A DNA stretch of 64,000 nt, taken from assembly GCF_003860585.1 (NCBI RefSeq), contig NZ_CP034159.1, positions 806,001 to 870,000 on the forward strand, read 5' to 3'. Positions within the stretch are counted from its first letter, which is position 1; each line of letters opens with the position of its first letter. Both the position numbers and the translations under genes were made by a program. Positions 1-10,443 of the stretch are shown one piece after another. Origin of the DNA: Kaistella carnis. Lineage in GTDB: Bacteria > Bacteroidota > Bacteroidia > Flavobacteriales > Weeksellaceae. The notes beneath the pieces are model-generated. The model saw nothing but the letters and a program-made list of their open reading frames with translations, did not search any database and was not told where the DNA came from.

Positions 1-390
1 TTCTTTGCAGTTGCTCTATTGGCTTCCGGACAGAATTCTACTTTAACAGGAACTTTGGCAGGGCAAATTGTAATGGAAGGATTTCTAAATATCCGGCTGA
101 AACCTTGGCTGAGAAGATTAATAACGCGCTCTATCGCCGTAGTTCCCGCTTTGATTGTTACTATTTTATATGGTGAAAAAGGAACGACGGATTTACTGGT
201 TTTAAGTCAGGTCATCTTATCGATGCAATTAAGTTTCGCCGTTATTCCGTTGGTGATGTTTACCAATTCTAAATTGAAAATGGGCGAATTCGTTAATAAA
301 CCCTGGCTGAAAATTTTGGTTTGGATTATCTCAGGAATTATTCTCCTGCTTAATCTCGTCCTACTCTATCAGACATTTCTGGGAATATAA
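1..390 (+). CDS. mntH: Nramp-family divalent metal transporter, C-terminal part
   Basis: The reading frame is open from the first base of the window, so the gene is cut at its 5' side and about 129 C-terminal residues remain. The motif [20 protein letters not shown] near the start is the conserved Nramp segment in a late transmembrane helix, and three more hydrophobic helices follow. The family imports Mn2+ or Fe2+ across the inner membrane with protons. The metal-binding first helix lies outside the window, so metal preference cannot be read. A short AT-rich gap separates it from grpE. MntH is the usual name for bacterial members, but the subtype is inferred. Confidence 0.85.
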   Translation, partial: FFAVALLASGQNSTLTGTLAGQIVMEGFLNIRLKPWLRRLITRSIAVVPALIVTILYGEKGTTDLLVLSQVILSMQLSFAVIPLVMFTNSKLKMGEFVNKPWLKILVWIISGIILLLNLVLLYQTFLGI

Positions 391-479
391 TTTAATTCTT
401 TGTTGATAAATCTGCCGAAATGTCCTAAAGTTCCTTTTGGCAAAATCTTTGTGAAAGGTTCGTTATAAAATTTAATATT

Positions 480-1019
480 ATGTCAGACAACAAAGATATT
501 CAGGAAGAAAACTTAAATCCGCAAGACGATCTTACGCAGAATGCTCCAGAAGAAACTACTGAAAACATGACAGTAGAACCAACAGCAGAAGACCTTTTGG
601 CAGAAGAAAAAGACCGCTACATTCGGCTTTTTGCTGAATTCGAAAATTATAAGAAAAGGACGACCAAAGAGAAAATGGAATTCTTTCAATATGCGAATCA
701 GGATATGATGATTTCGATGTTGGATATTTTAGATGATTTCGAGCGTGCCTTAAAGGAAATTGCTAAAAACGGCAATGAAGCTGACTTATTAGGAGTAGAG
801 CTTATTTATCAGAAATTAAAAAACAAATTAGCTGATAAAGGTTTGAAAGTAATCACAGTAAATCCTGGGGACGATTTCAATGTTGATTTCCATGAAGCTA
901 TTACACAAATACCAGCGCCAACTCCTGATTTGAAAGGAAAGATTGTAGACGTTATTGAAACTGGCTATCAGTTAGCTGACAAAGTAATCAGATTCGCAAA
1001 GGTAGTTACTGGAAACTAA
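480..1019 (+). CDS. grpE: GrpE, nucleotide exchange factor for DnaK
   Basis: A 179-residue protein of normal GrpE size. It has an acidic, low-complexity N-terminus (about residues 1-45), a coiled-coil stretch containing RLFAEFENYKKRTTKEK, and the C-terminal beta domain signature GKIVDVIETGYQLADKVIRF. GrpE releases ADP from DnaK so that the chaperone can cycle. It lies directly upstream of dnaJ in the same direction, the usual flavobacterial pairing; dnaK is not in the window. The 169-bp gap to dnaJ holds a structured repeat. Confidence 0.95.
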   Translation: MSDNKDIQEENLNPQDDLTQNAPEETTENMTVEPTAEDLLAEEKDRYIRLFAEFENYKKRTTKEKMEFFQYANQDMMISMLDILDDFERALKEIAKNGNEADLLGVELIYQKLKNKLADKGLKVITVNPGDDFNVDFHEAITQIPAPTPDLKGKIVDVIETGYQLADKVIRFAKVVTGN

Positions 1020-1039
1020 AATTTAAAAATTCGAATTGT

Positions 1040-1129
1040 GCAGCCCGGCTTGAGTGAAGCTCATTTTTTTTCTATCGGCAAAAGCTCTGGCAAAAAAATA
1101 GCGGGAATGGAAGACGGATCAAGCTGCCC
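1040..1129. repeat. Structured dispersed repeat, copy 1 (between grpE and dnaJ)
   Basis: It starts GCAGCCCGGCTTGAGTG and ends GGATCAAGCTGCCC. The same boundary blocks occur in the same strand orientation at 62495-62576. The ends are partly complementary (GCAG..CTTGA with TCAAGCTGC). An inner arm, GCTCATTTTTTT, can pair with AAAAAAATAGC. The other copy keeps this inner stem with different bases (GCTCTTTTTGCC with GGCAAAAAAGC), which argues for selection on RNA or DNA folding. It resembles REP/BIME-type palindromic elements; the family is not identified. Confidence 0.7.
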
Positions 1130-1188
1130 AAATAAATAACTAAAAATATTCTCAGTTCTTAGCTGAAGATAATTCATTTATAATTATT

Positions 1189-2301
1189 ATGTCTAAAATA
1201 GATTACTACGAAATCCTGGAAGTATCTAAAAGTGCTTCTCCCGAGGAAATAAAAAAAGCCTACCGAAAAATGGCCATTAAATATCACCCGGATAAAAATC
1301 CTGGTGATAAAACTGCTGAAGAAAAGTTTAAAGAAGCTGCAGAAGCTTACGAAGTTTTGAGCGACGCAAACAAAAAAGCACGTTACGATCAATATGGTCA
1401 CGCCGGAATGAACGGTGGCGGCGGCTTTGGCGGCGGCGGTTTCGGTGGTGGAATGAATATGGACGACATTTTCTCTCAATTCGGTGATATTTTCGGCGGA
1501 CATTTCGGCGGTGGCGGTGGTCAGCAAAGACAACAAATGCGTGGAAGTAATTTGAGAGTAAGAATAAAACTGAATCTTGAGGAAATGGTTAATGGAACTC
1601 AGAAAACCATTAAAGTCAAGAAGATGAAACTGGCAAAAGGAGCTACTTCTAAAACTTGTACCACTTGTAATGGAACGGGAGTTCAGGTGAAAGTAATGAA
1701 TACCATGTTCGGCCAAATGCAAACACAGACTCATTGTGGAACTTGTCAGGGAATCGGTAAAGTTGCCGATAAAATTCCGGCGGGTGCGAACTCGCAAGGT
1801 TTAATTAAAGAGGATGAAGAAGTAACCATCAATATTCCGGCAGGAGCAAGAGAAGGAATTCAGTTGAATGTTCGTGGTAAAGGAAACGATGCACCATTCG
1901 GCGGAACTCCGGGAGATTTACTTGTAGTTGTAGAGGAAGAAGTTGATGCCACAATTAAAAGAGAAGGTGATAATCTTCATCAGGAATTATATATTTCTTT
2001 CGCTGAAGCGGCTTTGGGAACGCATAAAGAAATCCCGACCGTTGGCGGAAAAGTTAAAATAAAAGTAGATGCGGGAACGCAGTCTGGAAAGATTTTAAGA
2101 CTTTCTAAAAAAGGTTTACCCAGCATCGACAGTTACGGAACCGGTGATATGTTTGTTCACATCAATGTGTGGACGCCACAAAATCTTTCGAAAGAACAAA
2201 AAGAATTTTTTGAAAAACAATTGGCAAATGGGGAAATGCAAGCGGAACCATCCGGAAAAGAAAAAACATTCTTCGAAAAAGTTAGAGACTTATTCGATTG
2301 A
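1189..2301 (+). CDS. dnaJ: DnaJ co-chaperone with a reduced zinc finger
   Basis: A 370-residue type-I-like DnaJ: J domain at about residues 4-70 with the HPD triad at 33-35, a Gly/Phe-rich linker at about 75-112, and C-terminal substrate-binding domains. It stimulates the DnaK ATPase and delivers unfolded clients. The cysteine-rich region has only two CxxCxGxG motifs, CTTCNGTG at 157-164 and CGTCQGIG at 183-190, where classical DnaJ has four. The spacing fits motifs 2 and 3, so one zinc site seems kept and the other lost. The gene ends 14 bp before an IS256-family element that interrupts its terminator. Confidence 0.95.
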   Translation: MSKIDYYEILEVSKSASPEEIKKAYRKMAIKYHPDKNPGDKTAEEKFKEAAEAYEVLSDANKKARYDQYGHAGMNGGGGFGGGGFGGGMNMDDIFSQFGDIFGGHFGGGGGQQRQQMRGSNLRVRIKLNLEEMVNGTQKTIKVKKMKLAKGATSKTCTTCNGTGVQVKVMNTMFGQMQTQTHCGTCQGIGKVADKIPAGANSQGLIKEDEEVTINIPAGAREGIQLNVRGKGNDAPFGGTPGDLLVVVEEEVDATIKREGDNLHQELYISFAEAALGTHKEIPTVGGKVKIKVDAGTQSGKILRLSKKGLPSIDSYGTGDMFVHINVWTPQNLSKEQKEFFEKQLANGEMQAEPSGKEKTFFEKVRDLFD

Positions 2302-2307
2302 AAATAA

Positions 2308-2315
2308 AAAAAGAG
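2308..2315. repeat. Target-site duplication, left copy
   Basis: AAAAAGAG directly precedes the left inverted repeat of the IS256-family element and is repeated exactly at 3684-3691 after the right end. Eight base pairs is a usual duplication length for IS256 insertion. Confidence 0.85.
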
Positions 2316-3683
2316 GACACTGTCCCGCAAAGTGTGTAAGTTGAAAAGTTTAAGACTTGAGTTTTTTATAACTTGAGCCTTTCTTCAAATATAAGCATAA
2401 ATTGATTTAATACGATTCCCCAATCTCGAATCGGCATTGTCCATTTTTTTGTTGCTTCTCTTAAGGCAAGGAAAACTGACTTTAAAACCGCATCATCAGT
2501 AGGAAAAGACATTTTATTTTTAGTATATTTTCTTATTTTTCCGTTGAGATTTTCTATTAAATTGGTGGTGTAAATGATTTTACGGATTTCCACCGGAAAT
2601 TCGAAAAATACCGTTAATTCATCCCAATTATCTCTCCAGGATTTGATGGCATACGAATATTTAGATTCCCATTTTTCTGCAAAATCATTTAAGGCGGCTT
2701 CTGCGGCTTGCTTGGTGGGAGCGTTGTAAATGTGTTTCATGTCGGAAGTAAAGGCTTTTCTGTCCTTCCAAACTACGTATTTACAAGCATTTCTAATCTG
2801 ATGCACCACGCAGATCTGAGTTTGAGATTGTGGGAAAACACTGCGAATAGTTTGGGTAAATCCATTGAGATTATCCGTTGCAGTGATCAGTATATCTTCT
2901 ACGCCACGTGCTTTTATGTCAGTTAAAACGCTCATCCAAAAACTGGAACTTTCGTTTTTTCCAAGCCACATTCCCAGAACTTCTTTTCTTCCATCCCGTC
3001 TTAAACCAACGGCAAGATAAATGGTTTTGTTGATAACTTTTGAGTTCTCACGGACTTTAAAAACAATTCCATCCATCCAAACAATGAGGTATAAATCCTC
3101 TAGTGGCCGATTTTGCCAAGCGACAATCTCACTGGAAACCGCATTGGTAATCCTGGATATTGTGGATGTTGAAACATCAAAATCATACATTTCCTTGATC
3201 TGATCTTCAATATCACTTACACTCATTCCTTTGGCATAAAATGAGATGATAACATTTTCCAAACCTTCAATAATATTATGCCTTTTGGGAACTAAGGCTG
3301 GCTCAAAAGTACTTTCCCTATCCCGCGGAACTTTAATTTCATCTTCGCCAAAAGAGGTTTTTATCTTCTTGGTTTGATGGCCATTGCGATAATTTCCGTC
3401 TTTTGTTTTTTGATGTTTCTCGGTATCCAGATGGTCATCTAATTCGGCTTCGAGCATATGTTCTACGGCTCGTTTGTGCATTGTTTTGAAGAAAGAGGTT
3501 AAATCTTCTCCACTCTTGAAGGATTTGTAGAAATCCTTGTTGTTTAATAATTCTTCTTTGTCGATCATAACTGTATAAAGTTTAAAAATAGTAAAAAGTT
3601 ATTTCCGAAAAAGTTTTGAGCTTTTGAAGGCTCAAAATTTTTCAGAATAACTTTTCAACTTACACAGTTAGTGAAACACTACC
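2316..3683 (-). mobile_element. Complete IS256-family insertion sequence (1368 bp)
   Basis: Imperfect terminal inverted repeats bound the element. The left end is GACACTG..., the right end read inward is GGTAGTG..., and both run without a gap into the shared block TGTGTAAGTTGAAAAGTT. An 8-bp direct repeat, AAAAAGAG, flanks both ends. One transposase gene fills the interior on the minus strand. Both ends and the transposase frame are intact, so the element may be active. It interrupts the left arm of the hairpin terminator behind dnaJ. Confidence 0.9.
2366..3568 (-). CDS. IS256-family (mutator-type) transposase
   Basis: A 400-residue DDE transposase of normal length for IS256. The likely catalytic residues are D166 in VWMDG, D232 in TATDNL and E339 in [14 protein letters not shown], the last being the family hallmark. 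An N-terminal DNA-binding region precedes the catalytic core. It moves the surrounding element by copy-paste through a circular intermediate (family knowledge). It is transcribed towards dnaJ, so transcripts reading out of dnaJ would be antisense to it. Confidence 0.95.
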   Translation of the reverse strand: MIDKEELLNNKDFYKSFKSGEDLTSFFKTMHKRAVEHMLEAELDDHLDTEKHQKTKDGNYRNGHQTKKIKTSFGEDEIKVPRDRESTFEPALVPKRHNIIEGLENVIISFYAKGMSVSDIEDQIKEMYDFDVSTSTISRITNAVSSEIVAWQNRPLEDLYLIVWMDGIVFKVRENSKVINKTIYLAVGLRRDGRKEVLGMWLGKNESSSFWMSVLTDIKARGVEDILITATDNLNGFTQTIRSVFPQSQTQICVVHQIRNACKYVVWKDRKAFTSDMKHIYNAPTKQAAEAALNDFAEKWESKYSYAIKSWRDNWDELTVFFEFPVEIRKIIYTTNLIENLNGKIRKYTKNKMSFPTDDAVLKSVFLALREATKKWTMPIRDWGIVLNQFMLIFEERLKL

Positions 3684-3713
3684 AAAAAGAGATTTCGAAA
3701 GGAATCTCTTTTT
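3684..3713. terminator. Bidirectional terminator of dnaJ, now displaced by the IS
   Basis: A perfect 11-bp stem, AAAAAGAGATT with AATCTCTTTTT, around an 8-base loop, with T-runs on both strands. On the plus strand it would originally have followed the dnaJ stop closely. On the minus strand it serves the SDR pseudogene ending at 3737. The first eight bases of the stem are the IS target-site duplication, so this intact copy is now about 1.4 kb from dnaJ. Confidence 0.85.
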
Positions 3714-3736
3714 CATTATACTATTTTGTTAAAGGC

Positions 3737-4575
3737 CTAAGATTTATTAGTCTTTATATTTAGCATCACGCCGCCAACTACCAGAATATCTGTTCCCGTA
3801 ATAAACCTTGCCTTGTCACTGACTAAAAAATGAACGACATCTGCGATATCTTCAGGTTTTCCATTTCTTTGTAAAGGGGTTGCTTTTTTAATCATCTCCA
3901 TTCTTTCAGGATGTTCTTCTGCTGCTTTCAAAGCCATGGGAGTCTCGATAACTCCGGGAGAAACACTTACAATTCTGGCTCTTTTCTGTCCCCATTTATT
4001 TGCATTTTTCTGAATGAGTAACTGAACACCACGTTTTGCAAAATTGTACATCACATCTGAACTTCCGCCAACAAACCGACTCACTGTTTCGAAAGAACCG
4101 GACTCTTGTGGATTCATTAATGCCTTATAATATTCTGCGTTGGGTGCAACATCATGTCCCATCATCGAAGAAAGTAGCACAGCAACAGAATTTTCAGTAG
4201 CTAAATCATAAAATGCGTCAACCAATATTTCTGAGGCAACCAAGTCAATATCGTATATTTTCTTTAAATCTTTTACAGTTCCACTCACGCCGGCAGTATG
4301 AACCAGTGCTTTAAAAGAACCATTTTCCGCGGTGAATTTCACCAATTTGTTAACATCATTTTTGTGATATCGCAGGAGACACCCACTGCATCATATCCTT
4401 CTCCTTTCAAATGTTCAACTGATCGATTAACCAAATCCTGAGAGTAATCGGTGATAATTAATTTTTCATTTTTAAAGGTTTTTGCACAAGTTGAACCAAT
4501 TCCACCCGCTCCACGAGTAACTACGATAACTTGTTTTTGAGAATCTATTTTGAGAATTTTTAAGTTAATGAGGTA
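3737..4575 (-). pseudogene. Short-chain dehydrogenase/reductase, frameshifted and without a normal start
   Basis: The intact C-terminal frame (3737-4345, 202 codons) carries SDR features: VSPGVIETPMALKA and a C-terminal FLVSDKARFITGTDILVVGG. The N-terminal part continues upstream in another frame as VIVVTRGAGGIGSTCAK, the cofactor-binding region, then CDITK. A one-base loss in the run of five T at 4359-4363 (A on the coding strand) would explain the break, since adding one base gives DITKNDVNKLVKFT. The first glycine of the TGxxxGIG motif is Arg, and no ATG, GTG or TTG lies in frame before the upstream stop. The enzyme is probably dead; its substrate is unknown. Confidence 0.8.
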
Positions 4576-4732
4576 TTATTATGTTTACTAAATTATTTAA
4601 AGTTCCTGACAACTTTCCTGGAAGCGACATGATTTAATTCTCTACTTGAATTTTTTTATTTGAAAAATAGAATTAGATGCTAAGAATTATCTTGTACTTT
4701 AAAAATTACAATCTAAACAATTAATAAACTAA

Positions 4733-5353
4733 TTAGGAATTTAAGCGATTTTTAAAACCGCAAAACAGAAAGTTCTGCGTGGTACCAAATGGCGTTTGGT
4801 GGTCTTCTAAAACAGAATCTATCTTATCAAATTTTTCCTCAAAAGTTGAAGTCAATTTTTCTTGGCTGTATTGACTGATTTCTAAACCGCTGCATTTTAA
4901 AGGACCATTCTCAGAAAAGGTTCCGATGATTAAAAAGCCATCAACAGACTTGTTGACAATGGATTTATATTTTTCGATTTCTTCGTCAGTTGTTAAAAAA
5001 TGAAAAGCAGCGCGATCATGCCAAACGTCATAAGTTTCTGTTGGCTCAAAATCCAGAATATCGCTGACAATCCAGGTTACTTTTTTTGCTTTTTCAACTA
5101 AACGTATTTTTGCTTTCTCCAGGGCATTTTCAGAAATATCGAGAACAGTAATATTTTCAAAACCTTGGTTTAATAAATGATCAACCAACTTGCTGTCTCC
5201 TCCACCGATGTCTATGATTTTCGCAGATTTATCTAAACCAAATGAATGAATAAAAGCCAAAGAAGTTTTCGGAATTTCCTGCGTCCAACTTACTTCATCC
5301 GGGTTTTTGGTTTCGTACACGGTTTCCCAGTGTTTCTTTCTCTGTACATTCAT
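4733..5353 (-). CDS. Class I SAM-dependent methyltransferase
   Basis: A 206-residue single-domain methyltransferase. Motif I is IIDIGGGDSKLVDHLL (about residues 45-60). The acidic residue that binds the SAM ribose is in ITVLDISENAL, and VWHDRAAFHFL follows as motif IV. The opening HWETVYETKNPDEVSW is seen in TehB/thiopurine-methyltransferase-like proteins of Bacteroidota. The substrate cannot be read from sequence. It stands alone, with about 90 bp to the next gene on the same strand. Confidence 0.8.
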   Translation of the reverse strand: MNVQRKKHWETVYETKNPDEVSWTQEIPKTSLAFIHSFGLDKSAKIIDIGGGDSKLVDHLLNQGFENITVLDISENALEKAKIRLVEKAKKVTWIVSDILDFEPTETYDVWHDRAAFHFLTTDEEIEKYKSIVNKSVDGFLIIGTFSENGPLKCSGLEISQYSQEKLTSTFEEKFDKIDSVLEDHQTPFGTTQNFLFCGFKNRLNS

Positions 5354-5444
5354 TTATTTAGTATTAAAATTTAATTTATTTACTCTTAGAAAATTGCTCG
5401 TTAAAAAATTATTTACCTTTAAAGCAACAACCAAATGTAAATCT

Positions 5445-5939
5445 TTATTTCGAAATTTTAAATCCTAAATTCTCAACGGTTTTCTTTGCAATATTGTGAT
5501 CATTCTCCCCACTTCCACCTCCAGAAATTCCTATACTTCCAATCAGATCGCCATCTTTAAAAATAGGCATTCCGCCACCAAGCAGTAAAAGTTCCGGTAA
5601 AGTATTAAGGTTGCGGGCATCCGTACTTTTAGCCGCATTATTCATTAAATCCCAAGAGGCGTTTTTGGTAGAAAATGAAGTGTAGGCTTTTCTGCGAGAC
5701 GCTTCTGTATTATGAGGTCCAACATTATCTCCTTTTAATAACAATAAAACAACTCCGGAATTATTCAAAACTGCGATTGAAACTTTCTTGTCTATTTTTT
5801 GGGCTTCAGCATTGGCTTCTTTCGCTAACCTTAATGCTCCTTCCTGATTTAGGGAACTTGATTTTTCAACATATTGAGCAGAAAACATCAAACTTAACAT
5901 TAATAAAAACGCACTGAAAATACTTTTCTTACTATTCAT
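5445..5939 (-). CDS. GlcG/HbpS-type (DUF336) exported protein
   Basis: A 164-residue protein with an N-terminal signal peptide (about residues 1-21, ending near FSAQ) followed by a heme-degrading/GlcG-like domain. Signature stretches are LRLAKEANAEAQK, IAVLNNSGVVLLLLKGDNVGP and the glycine-rich end IGSIGISGGGSGENDHNIA. Some family members bind heme or cobalamin-like ligands; others are of unknown role. The export signal suggests it acts in the periplasm. It is monocistronic in appearance. Confidence 0.75.
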   Translation of the reverse strand: MNSKKSIFSAFLLMLSLMFSAQYVEKSSSLNQEGALRLAKEANAEAQKIDKKVSIAVLNNSGVVLLLLKGDNVGPHNTEASRRKAYTSFSTKNASWDLMNNAAKSTDARNLNTLPELLLLGGGMPIFKDGDLIGSIGISGGGSGENDHNIAKKTVENLGFKISK

Positions 5940-6094
5940 TATTTAAATTTTAGATTTTAAAGAACAAAACTACATCAATAACACAGAAAGACTTTTACAA
6001 ATTAAAAATTCCAGTGATAGATAAATAGAATATCAATCTTCAAACTGTACTCCCTACTTTTTAGGACAACAATTCAAGCACAGCACTCCCAAAA

Positions 6095-6117
6095 TTGTCT
6101 AAAATTCACTACTTTTG
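6095..6117 (+). promoter_or_regulatory. Candidate flavobacterial promoter of icd
   Basis: TACTTTTG at 6110-6117 fits the flavobacterial -7 consensus TAnnTTTG, about 35 bp before the icd start. A TTG lies at 6095-6097, but only 12 bases upstream, closer than the usual spacing, so the -33 assignment is weak. Confidence 0.4.
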
Positions 6118-6140
6118 TGCTACCTTAATTTTAAAATTAA

Positions 6141-8372
<2,232 letters not shown>

Positions 8373-8400
8373 TATCTTACAATTTTAGATATACAAAAAA

Positions 8401-8428
8401 AAATCGCTCCAAATTGGAGCGATTTTTT
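8401..8428 (+). terminator. Rho-independent terminator of icd
   Basis: A 10-bp perfect stem, AAATCGCTCC with GGAGCGATTT, with a 5-base loop and a T-run, 29 bp after the icd stop. Confidence 0.9.
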
Positions 8429-8499
8429 TGCTTAATTAGCTGATTTTCTGCGCTTAAAATTTAATTGACTAATTTTGTTTTAAACTAAAAACACCTATC

Positions 8500-9117
8500 A
8501 TGAAAAAATTAATGTTGAGCGCAGCAGCTTTAGTGCTGTTCTGCTGTTCCAAAGAGGAATCGAAGCAAGAAGCAAAATCGGGCGGACTTTCCGATGTTGT
8601 TTCAAACGTAAAAAACTACAGCAAAATTAACAGTTCTGTTCAAGATGTTTCTAAAAATATTGAAACATTAAAGAAAATGACTCCGCTTACGAATGAGGAG
8701 CTTAAAGCACTGTTGCCGGAAGAAATACTCGGTTTGAAAAGAAAAGAACTTTCTGTAGGCGACAACGCAATGATGCAACTCGCCAGTGCAGAAGCCAAAT
8801 ACAGTGATGGAGATCAAAAGAAAATTAAACTGGAAATTATGGATGGCGCAGGGGAAACTGGAAGTGTCATGGTCTCGATTCTGATGATGAGTTTCAACAT
8901 GAATAAAGAGAAAATTACGGAAACCGGTTATGAAAAAACCGCTGAAATAAATGGCAACAAAGCGATCATTAAAGAAAATAGTGGCGAAAACTATGTGAAT
9001 TCAAGTATTCAGATGGTGGCTAAAAACCGGTACTTAATAACCTTAACAGGGGATGGAATTTCCTATGATGACCTGGAAAAAGCGCTGAACCAACTGAAGC
9101 TTTCGCAATTGAAATAA
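8500..9117 (+). CDS. Putative lipoprotein of unknown function
   Basis: A 205-residue protein with a lipoprotein-like leader, MKKLMLSAAALVLFCCSKEE. The Cys pair at 16-17 follows a hydrophobic core, although Phe-Cys before the second Cys is not an ideal lipobox. The rest is Lys/Glu-rich with no domain I recognise; a stretch from about residue 85 onward (YSDGDQKKIKLEIMDGAG) looks like a beta-rich domain. TAATTTTG at 8470-8477 fits a -7 promoter box, and a hairpin terminator follows, so it is probably transcribed alone. Confidence 0.6.
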   Translation: MKKLMLSAAALVLFCCSKEESKQEAKSGGLSDVVSNVKNYSKINSSVQDVSKNIETLKKMTPLTNEELKALLPEEILGLKRKELSVGDNAMMQLASAEAKYSDGDQKKIKLEIMDGAGETGSVMVSILMMSFNMNKEKITETGYEKTAEINGNKAIIKENSGENYVNSSIQMVAKNRYLITLTGDGISYDDLEKALNQLKLSQLK

Positions 9118-9140
9118 ATTAAAGACTTCTAGTAAAGAAT

Positions 9141-9176
9141 AAAACTTCCTGAATTGCTCGGGAAGTTTTTGTTTTT
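9141..9176 (+). terminator. Terminator after the putative lipoprotein
   Basis: Stem AAAACTTCC with GGAAGTTTT around an 11-base loop, followed by GTTTTT. It lies 24 bp after the stop codon at 9117. Confidence 0.75.
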
Positions 9177-9213
9177 AAAAATCTTCAGTGTTTTAATTTT
9201 TCAATTCTTAAAA

Positions 9214-9807
9214 CTACTTTAGATTCTTCGCTATCTGTGATATTTGAGAAATATATTTCCCATAATATCTTTTAAACCACCAGATTCCTACAAAATACAG
9301 CAACAGCAGAGTGAATACACATAATCCTAAAAAAGTCAGTATAAATTCAAGTCCCTGAATAATTTTAAGGCTTGGAGTAAACTCAAAAATCAACAACATC
9401 TCACAAACTACAAACGGCACAAATGAAAGATAAAATGATAGATAATACTGTTCGTTCAATTTGAATTGATAACACAAATCTTTTAAACTATCTGCCGTAT
9501 TTAAATTCACTGAGGTTAGATTTTTATACAAATTAAAAAACTTGAAAAAGTAAAAACTCGTCACCAACATTTGCGCAGAAACTAAAGTAATTACATAGAC
9601 TTTGAATTTGAAAATGTACATATCTTTTAATATAAAGAAAGCAATGATTAAAAGAAACATCACCACAGTATACCAAAATTCCATGCGCATATTATTACGA
9701 ATTCTTTCCAGCGGAAGATTAATTTGCTTTTGTTTTTCAGTAGAAATCTCCGGTGTTTCAGCAATTTCTTCTTTATCCCAAATATTTTTTAATTGATCTA
9801 ATTCCAT
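9214..9807 (-). CDS. Membrane protein paired with an ECF sigma factor
   Basis: A 197-residue protein with a cytoplasmic N-terminus of about 40 residues (MELDQLKNIWDKEE) and four predicted membrane helices at about 45-62, 70-90, 122-143 and 152-175. It begins 10 bp after the stop of an upstream sigma factor on the same strand. That position is typical of an anti-sigma partner, but it lacks a recognisable zinc anti-sigma motif. Regulation of the sigma factor at the membrane is an inference from position only. Confidence 0.6.
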   Translation of the reverse strand: MELDQLKNIWDKEEIAETPEISTEKQKQINLPLERIRNNMRMEFWYTVVMFLLIIAFFILKDMYIFKFKVYVITLVSAQMLVTSFYFFKFFNLYKNLTSVNLNTADSLKDLCYQFKLNEQYYLSFYLSFVPFVVCEMLLIFEFTPSLKIIQGLEFILTFLGLCVFTLLLLYFVGIWWFKRYYGKYISQISQIAKNLK

Positions 9808-9817
9808 GATGTTGAAT

Positions 9818-10303
9818 TTAAATAAGTTGTTTTAGTTTTTCCTTTGCACGATTCAGTTTCACTCTTGCATTGACTTCTGTAATTCCCATATTTTCTGCGA
9901 TTTCCTTTCCGGAATAATCCTGCAGATAATAAAAGATAAGTGCTTTATCGATTTCATTCAATTGCTGAATTGCTTTGTACATTTTCGCCAGTTTCTTTTC
10001 CTGATCATCATTGTAATCATCAGCAACAATTTTAAATTTGTCAACTTCATAATTTTGAATGAAACTTCGCTTCTTTTCGGACTTTAAAAATATAATCGCT
10101 GTATTCAAAGCAACCCGATACAGCCATGTGGAAAACTGACTTTTGCCTTCAAAAGTTGGATAGGCTTTCCAAACCTGAAAAGTAATTTCCTGGAACAGAT
10201 CCTTTTGGTCGTCAAAATTATCCATATACATTTTAGAAATTTTGAAAATCACGCCTTTGTGTTTTTCTATTTTTTCTAAAAATTCTTTTTCCAGTGAAGA
10301 CAT
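9818..10303 (-). CDS. ECF-type RNA polymerase sigma factor
   Basis: A 161-residue sigma-70 family protein lacking regions 1 and 3. Region 2 includes DLFQEITFQVWKAYPTFEGKS and STWLYRVALNTAI. Region 4, with its helix-turn-helix, includes YSGKEIAENMGITEVNARVK. ECF sigmas direct RNA polymerase to stress or envelope regulons. It precedes a four-helix membrane protein in a tight two-gene unit. The regulon cannot be read from the window. Confidence 0.92.
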   Translation of the reverse strand: MSSLEKEFLEKIEKHKGVIFKISKMYMDNFDDQKDLFQEITFQVWKAYPTFEGKSQFSTWLYRVALNTAIIFLKSEKKRSFIQNYEVDKFKIVADDYNDDQEKKLAKMYKAIQQLNEIDKALIFYYLQDYSGKEIAENMGITEVNARVKLNRAKEKLKQLI

Positions 10304-10379
10304 ATTTGAGTAATCTAAAAAGTTAGTAGCGAATTGATATTTTTGTTACACAAAACTTCAAATAAAATCTAAGAAAGTA

Positions 10380-10414
10380 AAAACCCTTTCTGCACAAAAA
10401 GCAAAAAGGGTTTT
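10380..10414 (-). terminator. Terminator of the rluB-like gene
   Basis: Stem AAAACCCTTT with AAAGGGTTTT around a 15-base loop, about 30 bp beyond the stop of the minus-strand pseudouridine synthase gene; T-run on the minus strand. Confidence 0.8.
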
Positions 10415-10443
10415 CTATATAATTATCGATTTATTTCGTGTTC

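Noticed and set aside
1174..1797. Long open frame opposite dnaJ
   Set aside because: It is antisense to the clear DnaJ coding frame, has no family features, and its His/Ser-rich composition is a shadow of Gly/Lys codons on the other strand.
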